Below are positions 31,286 through 41,671 of a stretch of DNA of 64,000 nt, piece after piece. The stretch is from the NCBI GenBank assembly GCA_003194525.1, contig NBIV01000001.1, forward strand, positions 992,001 to 1,056,000, written 5' to 3'. The DNA is from Gracilariopsis chorda. Taxonomy: Eukaryota > Rhodophyta > Florideophyceae > Gracilariales > Gracilariaceae. How positions within the stretch are numbered: position 1 is the stretch's first letter; the number at the start of each line of letters is the position of its first letter. The notes beneath the pieces are model-generated. The model was given only the letters and a program-made list of their open reading frames with translations, made no database searches and had not been told where the DNA came from. Made by a program: the position numbers and the translations under genes.

Positions 31286-34200
31286 ATGAACACTGGCTGT
31301 ACTAGTCTGGATAGCGCTAAGGCGCGAACTGAGTTGGAGAAGTCATTCTCTGATTCCGGCTTGTTTGAGAGAACGTTGGTTGATTGTTTTGTTGATGGAT
31401 CTCGAGCTGCGGCAGAAACTGCGTCACACTTTTTGCGCAATCAGGCAACATCTCAAAGTGCGGCAGAATACATCAGCAATGGGATTAAGTCTCTTCCTAC
31501 TGCAGTTGCGTCGACTAATGCGCCTCCCCTAGCGGCGGTGGCCGCATTCATTGCTCTTGGATTCGATGGGCAGGTGTGCAATGCTCCTTTAAGATCGTTT
31601 TGCTTCTCGAACCATGAAGTTAAACGCGCTGCTATAGAAGCTGTAATACGTATTCTGTCACTGAAGTTATCCTTAAGCGGTGGAGACTGTGATTCCTTGC
31701 TTCAGAAAGCCGCAAAGTTTTTCGGAGACGTATCTGCAGAACTATCTGAAGTCGAACTATCTTTTATGGTAAGAGAAATAACAGGGATTACTAGTCACGC
31801 ATATGAAGAGAATCAGGGACAACTGCTGTCCTTGTTGCTAGATCTTGGAGCCGGTAACTCACCATGTTTGGAACAAGGTAGTAGTCACCGGCTTTCGACT
31901 AGATTCGAATCATTCTATGCTGTGGAGATTGCTAATTCCGCATTCGATCTTGAGTCCATTACTGCCGTAGTGCTTCATTGTCTATGTCGTGGTATTGAGT
32001 TTGGAGACGCATCTGCTATCAGAGCGGTTTGGAAATCTCATAAAGATTGGGTAATTGAAGTGTTTGAATCAACTCACTGCGACATGTTTCTTGCAGCCTT
32101 GTGTACAATTGCCGGGCAACAAGCATGGCAAGGGAATATTGACTTCTGCCAAGATGTCCTTGACGCACTGCGGCAAGCACTAAACTGTGTCATGAGCACT
32201 TCTTCAAAGGTCTCGGAGGTCATTGTTTTGTTTGTTTCAGGCATTTGTGTATCTATTGGATCGATAGGAATGGCGGCTGGCGCAGAAGAGTTAGCAAAGA
32301 ATTGCGCCTCGATTATTCGTTTGGCGAAGGATTCAAGTTCTGGGAATGCATGCCCTGCGGAAGAATGCCTAGATGGCATGAGTCAGGCAGTTTGTGAGTC
32401 TGTAAAACGGAAGTGGCCAGTTTCGTCACTTGTTTTTGCAGTGCTCCGAAAGCTTCTTCTCGTGTGGAAGTATCCATCGTTTACAGAAGCATGGCTTAAA
32501 GAGGATTTTGTGGTACTTCTCGAAAGTAGAACCAAGCTTTATGTGAAAGAAGACCTTCAGTATGGGGTAGTGGACTCGTTGAGCAAGGTCGAAAATGCTG
32601 AAAACCTCATGCCTGTTGGACGAACTGTTCTTAGGGCTTCTGCAGAACCCGTGGCATTACCCATTGTCGGCACATTGATCACCTTGATGAGCCACAAACA
32701 TCCACGAGTGAGGCTTTCAAGCCTTGAACTACTTCAAAAAGTAAGAAAAAGCAGCTTGCTTGTTTTCTTTCTACCTTCAATTATGGTTTTGATGGAAAAG
32801 GAGTCGAATGGCTTTATCGCAGCGAAATATCTGCGCGAAGTTCTGACATGCCCAGGTTTCATGTCTCGTACTGAGACGTCAAATGTTGTATTGAGCACGT
32901 TACTTCGTCTTTCAGGCGCTCATATCAACTCCGAAAACTCATGGGATCGTATTGACAGCGCTGGCTCAGGCTTCAGAGTATGCCCCATCGGTGTCTCTTC
33001 CACTTCTTACAGGGCTTCTTGAGCGGCTCAAGTCTTCGTTTGATTCAACCCGTGCACAGATTCGTGTGGCAGCATCAGCTGCAATCCTTCGGCTTGCTGA
33101 AGTGCGTCCATCGAGATGTACAGGTTTTATACCTTTCATTAGTTTATGCATTACGCCAAAAAGCGCAGAAGTTGCCGCACAGGCAACGTCCCTATGCTTC
33201 GATGCGATGTATGTCATGGCGAAGGAGGGCGTTTTGGATGCAGTTAAAGCTGTGAAAGTCGTGCTCAAGAGCTTCTCGGTAGTAACTACTGTTAGTGCGC
33301 AAGCAAGAAGGAGCTACCTCAGGCTCCTTGGAGTTATTGCCGGCGGACAGCGAAACAAGAAGAGCCTAAAAGTTGTTCAAGTGGTGATAGCAATGCTTCG
33401 TCAGACTCTAACACATTTGAACCCCAGTTCAACTCAGTCGTCTTCGAAAGGCAGTACTAACTATCTCTCATGGGAAGATATTCAGCAAGCAGCATCCTCT
33501 CTATCTCAGTTTTCTGTTGATGAAATTCTTCGTGTCGCTTTCGCTGACGAGGAACCGCTGGCAAATATGGAAGAAGAGAAAAAAAGACTGGAAAGAATTG
33601 ATTCGGATTCCGCTCAGTTTGTACGAGAAGTTATTATTGCTGCAGGTCACACGAGGGCAGGTGGAAACAGTGCATCAAGACATATACAAGAACTTGTGGA
33701 GAAAATTGTAGAACATGAATGGAAGATTAGAAGGAAGAGCAGTTTCGATCCAGAACGTATTGGAAAACTTCGGGCTACAACAGAGGCATTGCGAAGAGCT
33801 CGTAAAACGCAGGGCTTAATTGATGACAGCGAGGACGATGCACATGGTCATGCTCGCTCAACCTTTCTTCGAGCAACCAGAAGCTTTCCGACGGGAGTCC
33901 TTCGCACTGTTTTCGAACTATGTGTTCTTGATCGTGAGAATGCTCAGAAGAACGATAGCATCGCGATGTCTATTTGTGGAATATCAATGAGCGCGCTTGC
34001 CAATACAAAGATCCTCACCCCAGCTTTGCCATGGGCAGCTATGATTAATGAGACAATCTCACAAACTTCAGACACTTTTGCTAGATCTATTTGCTTCCTC
34101 GTTCTACGCAGTATTCGCGACGACAACTTTGAAATCAAGGAAAAGCAAAATATGTGGTTTGGACCGCAATCACCACTGTTTGATGATGAAACAAACTTAC

Positions 34201-34898
34201 CCCTTGGGGAGGCTGCGGAACTGTTCATCGGAATGGCCGAATTGTTCCCGTCAGACCTTGAGCGTCTTTTGCGTACAAGGTACAAGATCATTTCTAACGA
34301 ATTGCTCAAAGAATTCACACGCGCCTGCGCGCAATTGGATAGTGAAGGAAACGCACTGAAAGTAGCAGTCGATGCTTTGTTCAAACCTGTCTGTGATAGA
34401 GAAAGATCGTGCGACGATCATGCGAGGCAAGAGCTAGAACAAATATACGTCACAGCCGGTCTCAAACGGTGCGAGGCAAACGTAACCATGAGCTTAATCT
34501 CCAGAGCAGACCACAGTAACCCTTCAGTAATTCGTCTTTCTTGTTTATACGGCACACATCAAACGGTGAACATTGCGGTCCAAGGGCTTCTGTCACGAAC
34601 AGTCAACACACAAGACGCCCGATTAAATGGAACAGCAGGAAGGGCTGTCCGCTTGTTGCCTTTTTCCCATCGAAGAGATATTCTACTGAAGCTGTTTGGA
34701 GACCGATCAGTTGGGTCTAACGAAAGAGCCTTGGAGGGCTCAATAGAGATAGCTGCTCATGCTTTGACGGTTGGTGCTTTGCTGCCAGCAGGCAATGGAG
34801 TTCTGTACGCGACTTTATCCGGATCCGAGAAAAAGGAGCAGCGAATGATTCTAAGCCTGCTGACGTACATATCTTCGGCGATCAACAAAGATCCTTAG
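31286..34898 (+). CDS. Large HEAT/ARM helical-repeat protein (possibly focadhesin/RST1-like), frame change inside
   Basis: Two long frames encode alpha-helical repeats throughout (for example PRVRLSSLELLQK; TRAQIRVAASAAILRLAEVRPSRC; SYLRLLGVIAGGQR). The first runs 31286 to about 32910, the second from about 32916 to 34898; together about 1200 aa. The RVAASAAILRLAEVRP...FIPFISLCIT block resembles the repeat of focadhesin/RST1 proteins (SKI-exosome partners), but the match is weak and other HEAT proteins fit. The two frames differ by +1. Either an intron 32741-32915 (gtaaga...ctttcag, 175 bp, keeps phase) joins them, or a one-base indel in the TTT of ctttcag does; the putative intron is itself open and protein-like, so I cannot decide. 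The N-terminus may be incomplete. Confidence 0.7.
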
Positions 34899-36399
34899 CT
34901 TGACGTTCAAGGCAATGACAATCTTGCGACTATGGTTCTATACGTGTGTGCGTATGCGTGTTTACATTTGCCGAGTCCCTAATTCTAAGACAGCGATAGG
35001 GATTGATCAACTAAAACCCCCGTCTCTCTCCAGGTCTACCAGCGACTTGTCTGGCCATGTTCTATCTACTGATTGCACATTAAGAACTTGCCTTTCCTGA
35101 ACGGGAGACAGCTCTCTCCGTCATGATGCCGCTCTACGGCGGCATCGTAGAACTACGTGATTAACACTATTCTTTTGTTTGTTGTTGAGTCCGCATTCAG
35201 GCGGGCAGAAACAGTTCTTTTTGTGGAGGTACGTAGATGCGGGACGCAAAGTCGAAACATGGCCGATAGACGTTTGCGCCAAGGTTGCATGTGGTCTTCT
35301 GAAAGACAAACTGCCCAACAACAGTTCTGGCGCTTCAGCTATCGGCTCAACACTTGTAAGGCAGACATGAAGCCTTTGCTTGAACTGCAGGAGATCGATC
35401 TCTCGCTCCGTCTGTTGCTGGATGGATATTCCAGTGCTTTTCTTCTCTAACAAATGAGCAGTCTCTTTTTTCTTAGCAGGCCACAGGGTCTCGGCATCCA
35501 GACAATTTTAACGCGACAACGGTTGGTAATCATTGTCATGCATTCAGACATGTCTTGTGGTTGGCGCGTTTGCAGCCGTTGGGCCGCTTGCAGGCCTTGG
35601 GCAAGTCTTCTAGAGTTGGCAGCAAAGCTGACCGTGTCTGTCCACCCGCATCACACCCGTACTGCCACTCGGTATGTCACTGGGCGTGCACTGAGCACGT
35701 CGTCAACGTAGTCATGTTATCTGTAGTCGGAAGGAGATATATGAATGAACTCGTCAAGGTAACTGTTTGCCGGTGCAAGCTTCTGGTGCAAGCTCCCGTG
35801 CATTGTAATAGGAAGCAAAGTGGTGGGAAGCATGGGTTGACGAAAGAGCACTGTTCGGCATTGAAAGCCAAACCGGAATCAATCGCTCCATTGTTGTCGC
35901 GACGTTTATGGTAGTGTCGAGGATGATTGGAATAAACCAGAACGGTTCCAGGAGTTGTGGGAGCCGTGTGCTGACTTAATAGGCAACGGCCGCACCCAAG
36001 CGGTAGCGCATCCCGCTAAGATCGGCCTACCTGTAATGCGTGATACGGTAATATACTTGTGGTAACGGGCTGCGAGCTCCTCTTGGCGTTCGAACGACAG
36101 GGTGACTTGATCCCAGCGTCCATTTTAACGTGTTGATAGACGCTGGGATCAACGTTATAAAGTTAATATCTATGCTCTTCGTTTGCCCTTTTTTCTTGTT
36201 GTGCTATGCAACCTTTTGAGCATTTGTTGGCAGCAAAATACACTGTGTTAATAGCCAGTAACATGTCTTGGTTCGAATGACGAGTTGATTCCAGCGTCTA
36301 TTAACATTTCTTGGTTCGAATGACAAGTTGATCCCAGCATCTATTAACATGCCTTCGTTCGAACGACAAACAGGGTTCCCCATTCGCCCTTGTGGGAAC
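34899..36399. other. Spacer with minisatellite
   Basis: No gene supported between 34899 and the Harbinger element; frames at 35121-35450 on both strands are short and unrecognised. The right part holds the 43-bp tandem repeat and its inverted copy, listed separately. Confidence 0.45.
36081..36374. repeat. 43-bp minisatellite with inverted copy
   Basis: Two head-to-tail 43-bp units (36261-36303 and 36304-36346, 4 mismatches) are followed by a partial third unit (36347-36374). A related unit lies at about 36083-36130. The core ttgatcccagcgtc at 36107-36120 is repeated inverted at 36139-36152, making a 14-bp perfect stem with an 18-nt loop. The gttcgaa word inside the unit mimics a tRNA T-loop but there is no tRNA fold. 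The array ends about 30 bp before the Harbinger element. Confidence 0.85.
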
Positions 36400-36402
36400 A
36401 TT
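36400..36402. repeat. Left 3-bp target duplication (ATT) of the Harbinger element
   Basis: The ATT before the left terminal inverted repeat is matched by ATT at 39466-39468 after the right one. Harbinger elements duplicate 3 bp, usually TWA. Confidence 0.75.
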
Positions 36403-36790
36403 GGACGACTCCTAAACATCCTTTTCGCAAATAGCGTACACACAAATTCTTCAATTCAGAGGATTTGAGTGCACTCAAAAAGCGAAAAGTGGTTAAGGCT
36501 CGCCCTCGTCGTAGCAGTTGCTCTCCAACTGAAGGTACCAAATTTGGCGCGAATCTCTGAACCAAAACACCTGCATTCCCAAACACAAACCATCGCTTAT
36601 CCAATATACCAGAGCCACAATCATCGCACATGATTTTCCCAGAAGGCAGAACGTCCCCGCTCTGCGCCAAAGTTGCCTAGATTTTGGCAACCCACCCACC
36701 CCACCTCCCACCCCCCCTTTACCCCTCCTCCCTTCCGCCCTCCCCGCGGTTGAAACTTGTCACACACAAGCAACAAAATCCTGTTGCAAG

Positions 36791-37588
36791 ATGCCACAGG
36801 TGCAAGAAAATGAAACTTACAAACGGTCTAATCAACAACATTCGAACACAGAGGAACTGACTACGCCGCAATGCTCACAAAAAGTGAAGCTATCAATTCA
36901 AAAACCGCCGCTATTCACAAAGAAGAAAAGACAGACCCCCACTCGTGGCTCTGGTTTCACTCAAACCGATACCACGCATCTTTTAGATTTGATGGAAAAG
37001 TACCTACCACTCTGTCGCGAAGAATGGGATGTACTCTTGAAGGACCATACATCCGCTTTTCTGCAGCAACAGAGGACTGTCGACAGTCTTCGCAGAAAGT
37101 TTTCCACTTTACACCGCCGACGCATCCCTACTGGGGATCCATTTATACCTGATGACGTAAAGAGAGCAAAACATATTCGTCAAACTATAACTGAGCGAGC
37201 AGATATGGATGATGGTGATGATGTCGTAGAGACTGTTGGGTCCAGCTTTCTTCAGAAAGACTTGGTCTCCACTGATTTAGACGACGTTATTGTTTCTACA
37301 GAACAGCAAAAGCACCTTTTGAAACCAGAACCTGTCGTTGCGAACCAGCCACGTCCATTAGTGCGCACACGTTGCATGTCTACATTGAAAAGTGAAGAAG
37401 ACAGCCTCATGTTTCTATTTAAAATATCTCTACTGAACGACCAAAAGCGGCGTGAGGAAGAGCTTGAGCGACGTAGAGAGGAGCGCGAGGAGAGTCGTGC
37501 GCAGCGCTTAGATGAGAGCCGCCGCCATGAGAAGCTTATGGAAATGATGTTGTTGTTGATTGCGAAGTCTGCTTCGACCAACAACTAA
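36791..37588 (+). CDS. Harbinger accessory Myb/SANT-like protein (DUF6818)
   Basis: Intact 265-aa single-exon gene of the transposon. The domain (about residues 53-140) reads RGSGFTQTD...LLDLMEKYLPLCREEWD...RTVDSLRRKFSTLHRRRIPTGDP...DDVKRAKHIRQ, matching the DUF6818 Myb-like proteins that accompany PIF/Harbinger transposases; these bind transposon DNA and help import the transposase into the nucleus. A charged coiled coil (about 215-255, rich in Arg/Glu) probably mediates dimerisation or transposase contact. Its stop codon overlaps that of the convergent transposase gene by 2 bases. Confidence 0.88.
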   Translation: MPQVQENETYKRSNQQHSNTEELTTPQCSQKVKLSIQKPPLFTKKKRQTPTRGSGFTQTDTTHLLDLMEKYLPLCREEWDVLLKDHTSAFLQQQRTVDSLRRKFSTLHRRRIPTGDPFIPDDVKRAKHIRQTITERADMDDGDDVVETVGSSFLQKDLVSTDLDDVIVSTEQQKHLLKPEPVVANQPRPLVRTRCMSTLKSEEDSLMFLFKISLLNDQKRREEELERRREEREESRAQRLDESRRHEKLMEMMLLLIAKSASTNN

Positions 37589-39316
37589 ATGTTTAAGCTG
37601 CTCTGGAGAAAATCATTAGCTTCCACACTAAGATGAGGCATGTAGGTGCTTAATATTTGGTTGATCCCAACCATTCGCGTGCGCAAATTAAACAGATGTA
37701 TGCTACAAAGCAACATAACTCGTCTTTCTCCGTTTTCCTCGTACATGAACCTGTCCTTCAATCGCGGAAACATACCCTGAAACGACCTCATACCCCATTC
37801 GGATGCTGTGGTACAACCACTAGGGGCGCGAGACCACTCGGTGGCGATGTGGATGTCCACGAATTACCCTGATAATAGGGGTGCCGCTTGCGGCGGCAAG
37901 GCCTAGGGGTGCTTCTGTCCGGGTAACCGGGGTTCGGTCGCGTGAGCACGGGTGTAGCACGGGAATCCGTGTGGGGTGGAAGCTTAGCGGGAGACCGCAA
38001 GTTATAACTAGTCCGGAGGTCTGGTTAAGGCTCCAGGAACTAGGAACTTGGGTTCCGTGTCCCCTCATCTTCCAGTTTACTGAGGTGCGACCCTTCCCGT
38101 CACTAAGTACTGCGGAGTGCCGCACTAGCTACAGTGAATAATATTAGAAATATCTAGATAATTCTAAGTAGATGGCCCGTGGCCAGCACCTACTGCGCAC
38201 ATCCCAAATAAAGTGGAAATCCACGTATGAACATCACCCGCTCGTGCATCGCTCAGTGTCCCCTTGTGACAACCCTCGGGTTACCGAAAAGACGTGTGAC
38301 GTATGAACCGTCGCGTATCGACTTGGTGATTTCCGCACCTCGGATGACCGAGTTACTCCTTGCATCACAGATGCTTGTCGAGCGGATGTTGCCTGTCGGA
38401 TTTGAAGAACTTCTCTGGCATCTTTGGCCCTTGTCTCATCTTGAGACGACTTGATTAAAAAAGGATATGAATTGCGACAGAATGCAGAGTCTACAACGCA
38501 TTTACCGCCATGTTTCTCATGTTCCAGACCCAACTTAGTATATATATTTCCCCACTCCGACACAACCGAATCATGCATACTACCGGGCGCGTTGATTGCG
38601 CAAGCAATAATTGTACCATTTGGAGCAAATACAAGAACATTGGAAACGTAATGATCATGGGTCCATCCATTGTAAAACATATTCTGTACCACGAAGTCCT
38701 GGGATTGCTCTAGCAGCAGTTTCAAACCATCTGCCACTGAATAAACATCTTCCAATGTGTGATAGTTTTGTTTGAAAGCATCTTTGAAAGCCTGAACCTC
38801 TGTTTCGGTTGGCATCCTCACCTCCGCGTTAACATCATGCGCCAGAACCCGCAGCAATATTCTCCTACCGAAACGTAAAAAGATTGAGCACACAGAACTT
38901 GTGATGCCAAAGAGAAGACAGAGGTTCCAGAGAGCTCCTCTCGTTCGATGCCAGCACAGGACAAGTCCCAAACATTTCGTTGCATCCATTGATCGCGGTC
39001 GTCCACGTCTACACCTACGTCTTTGCAGGAAACCGCTTGCTGTGTATGGGGTATATTCGTTGTATATGTGCTGAAACTGGTTTAAGACATGCGTGAAAGT
39101 ACTGTGATCAATTCCTGTTAGCGTTATTAGTGAGCTGTCGCACATGGAACGAAACAAGAACACAAATGATGAGTCTGCAGGGTTGAGAAGCGCCTGTCTG
39201 CTAATGCGTCTTTCTCTGCGTCGTCTCACAATAGTTGTATGCCTATCCCTGAAGCGTATTGAGTGTCGCTGACGCCGAGTTAGTAGTATAAGCAGTAGAA
39301 CAGTTGTGGTGTCCAT
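37585..39316 (-). pseudogene. PIF/Harbinger DDE transposase, split by LTR insertion
   Basis: The N-terminal part runs 39316 to 38370 and the C-terminal part 37806 to 37585. Between them lies a 563-bp insertion with a 5-bp duplication. Removing insert and one duplication restores a single frame of about 390 codons. DDE residues: Asp in SVADGLK, Asp in CVVDSAF, and Glu in SEWGMRSFQGMFPRLK, the last lying one to two codons beyond the break, so the present gene loses its third catalytic residue and ends in about 45 codons of LTR-derived sequence. The ATG at 39316 is the first in frame; the open frame goes on upstream only to a GTG, beyond the transposon end. Non-functional as it stands. Confidence 0.88.
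37807..38369 (+). mobile_element. Solo-LTR-like insertion inside the transposase
   Basis: 563 bp starting TGTGGTAC and ending GCATCACA (TG...CA with 4-bp TGTG/CACA ends), flanked by the 5-bp duplication gatgc (37802-37806 and 38370-38374). A polyadenylation-type aataaa lies at 38207-38212. It contains no gag or pol coding. TG...CA ends, 5-bp duplication, size and lack of genes all fit a solo LTR left by recombination of a retrotransposon. Orientation + is inferred from the aataaa only. Confidence 0.82.
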
Positions 39317-39465
39317 TTCGGAATAGGGAAGATGGGCAGGATCCTCAGACTCTGATCGCTCGGTTTGCTCTGGAATTTCAGTGGCAGGTCGGATACGCAG
39401 AATGGAACCTTTCCCGCAATTTGGTATTAGCGTGGAGCGCGCAATTTGATTTTTAGGAGTCGTCC

Positions 39466-39468
39466 ATT
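39466..39468. repeat. Right 3-bp target duplication (ATT) of the Harbinger element
   Basis: Matches the left copy at 36400-36402, directly after the right inverted repeat. Confidence 0.75.
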
Positions 39469-39856
39469 TGCGTAACGCCCAGCTGTCAACTGTATCTACT
39501 TGTGTAACCAGACTTGTCAACCGGGTCGTTTTTGTCGTCAAAGCCCTCAACCCTCCTGGTACCGTTGTAGCCAAATTGCTACAGGGACAGTGCTCGGCAT
39601 TGCACTTGTATACACGTTTTCCACGTTGCACAATTTACGAATTGATTTATTGCCAATTCACACGTCGGTTGAACACGTTGAATTCGACACCGATCGCCTT
39701 CATCACATCAACGGTGGCAAAGCAGTTAAGGTCGCTGTCAGACGTCCACAACCCTTACCGTGCTCAACGGAACTCGATAACCTCCTCAAACCAAAGAACC
39801 CATCTTGCTGCTGCATCTCTACTCACGCAGCGAACTTGTGCAACAGCGTGTGCAAT

Positions 39857-40183
39857 ATGTCGCAAAGTCTATGCTGCCTCGCAACCTGTCTAGCGGTAAG
39901 TTCATAATGCTACTTGCCGAAATAACTGAGGCCTGAACTCTAACCATTGCATTCTCACGAACAGGGTTCCCTCACCATGGTGCTGTTCGGAATTTCGCTG
40001 AAAGGACACAATCCGTTCCTCGGTTACACCGGAGATTTTGATGAGGCTGCTGCTGCCTGTTTCAAGACAGCATTCGTTTTCGGCGGGCTCTCAGCGTTGT
40101 CACTAGGCGCGTTTGTAATGAACGCTGTTCGCTCAAAAATGGCTCCACCTCCAATTGCTCGCCTGAACTATGAAGCAGTTTAG
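39857..40183 (+). CDS. Small two-helix membrane protein, 85 aa, 2 exons
   Basis: Not recognised. Exon 1 (39857-39895) encodes MSQSLCCLATCLA, the intron is 39896-39964 (gtaagt...aacag, 69 bp) and exon 2 is 39965-40183; the join is between codons. The product has two hydrophobic segments: LCCLATCLAGSLTMVLFGIS (about 5-24) and AFVFGGLSALSLGAFVMNAV (about 48-67), separated by a polar loop GHNPFLGYTGDFDEAA, with a positively charged C-terminus. That suggests a small subunit of a membrane complex or an organelle membrane protein. The splice signals agree with others in the window. Starts about 390 bp downstream of the Harbinger right end. Confidence 0.55.
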
Positions 40184-41671
40184 TTTTTGATATTCTAATG
40201 TTCTGACTTGCGCGTAAACAAGTGCCTTACTTAACGTCACTACAGCGAACGATCCGTGTTCGCGAAGACACGCGTTTCCGTACTAATGAGCAGTATATCA
40301 ACTGCTAGGGGAAGCTTAATTCGTTTGACAGCCATCGAGGGTCCGCTCTTTGGTCGTCTATGCGTGCGTTAACCCGGGTACATATTCGTACATCGAGTAC
40401 GTAGGCAGCGAGTAAACGCCGTGTTTAGTTGCTTAGGCAAAATCCCATGGCGGTGCTCTCTCACGAACGGCAGAGTCCGGATATGGGCCTCGCTTCCTTG
40501 AAACATCAGAGCTTTGATGGCACGCGTTCCCTTTCAAACAACATATGATTCTTACAGTTCATAGTGTCGTGAAAATCGTCTTCCCGTTTTAGGGCCGTTC
40601 ACAGGTATTTCACGGTGTATGCATCAGTGAGTTGGCGACGCTCTGAGAAGTCTAGCATAAGGCGATTATCAGCATGTAGCTGGGAGCTAAGACATAACGT
40701 AGAACCTAGAAAATGGTCCTCACTCCAAAGAGATAGCCTTCTACGTGTACATTCGTATTGCCTTCGAGAAGAAGAAAAAGAAGAAAGGCGTCCTTTATTG
40801 ATAAGGCTGTTGGGTGCTTGGAGGGAGCCATTGACCTCCAGCTGTGGGGTGACGAGACGCCGTCGTTCACGGCTGCGAGAGATGAAGCGTCTCTAAACAA
40901 GCCCTATCGCCAGAGGTTGCAATTCCGTTGACTTTGGCATTTGGTATCCAGTAAGAGTATCAGTCGCAGCAAACCACAATTAAGGGCGGCCAAGTGGTAG
41001 TTTGCCGGCAGCAACGCTCTGAAAGTTTTGGATTTTGCGGTAGATTCCCTCTTGGCATAGCTTGCAAGGACTTGAGGAGAGCAAGTGCCATGGGGTCCGA
41101 GGTCGTTGGCGCAGGTGGATGCTGGCAGTTGATGAAGCGTTGCAGCTAGAGCTCGGCATGATTCCCGAGCCTTGTTGACGTGCTCTACTCAGCAACAAAT
41201 CATTGTCGGACAAGTGCCGATATGAAATATGTGACAGCTTGACAGGAAGATTCTGAACGTGTGTCACTCCAAAGCTGTGGGACAGAGTCCTTCTTTGTTG
41301 GATGCAACCAATAGTAGCATGGAGCTAGTGACACGGCCATTCGCGTACCAATGAGGTTGCAGACAGCGATGCTGGACAAGAGAGTGCATTCTGGTGCTCC
41401 CGAAAGTGGCAGACCTTCACAGGCTCGCAGCCAAGTTGGTTCCGTAGGAGGACACTATCTTACTCTAGTAGCAACGGTACACGGCAAGAAATCACGCAAC
41501 TCACCTCACATACGGCCGCTTTCCCTCTCATAATTGACAATGGTTTTGTTCGGAGACTGGAGGTGCTGAGACGAACAAAGGGAAATCTGGGCTGGGAGAA
41601 TTTGCAAGAGATTCTCTACTGATATTGTATTGATAGGTTTATGCCGGTAGCGAGGACATCTGTGAAGCGAC
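40184..41671. other. 1.5-kb gene-free spacer
   Basis: No gene supported; frames at 40615-40896 (+) and 40980-41267 (-) are short and unrecognised. A purine-rich gaagaagaaaaagaagaaagg run lies at about 40768-40790. Confidence 0.45.

Larger units (their letters stand above)
36403..39465. mobile_element. PIF/Harbinger DNA transposon, interrupted by a nested LTR
   Basis: Terminal inverted repeats: GGACGACTCCTAAACATC at 36403-36420 and its complement (one mismatch) at 39448-39465, flanked by ATT duplications. It carries the two genes expected of the superfamily, a Myb/SANT-like DUF6818 protein (+) and a DDE transposase (-), arranged tail to tail with overlapping stops. Length is 3063 bp now, or 2495 bp without the nested insertion. 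Both termini and both target duplications are present, so it inserted as a full element; it is no longer able to make an intact transposase. Confidence 0.9.

Noticed and set aside
36268-36330. Repeated ggttcgaatg words like tRNA T-loops
   Set aside because: No acceptor, anticodon or D-arm can be folded around them; they belong to the 43-bp minisatellite.
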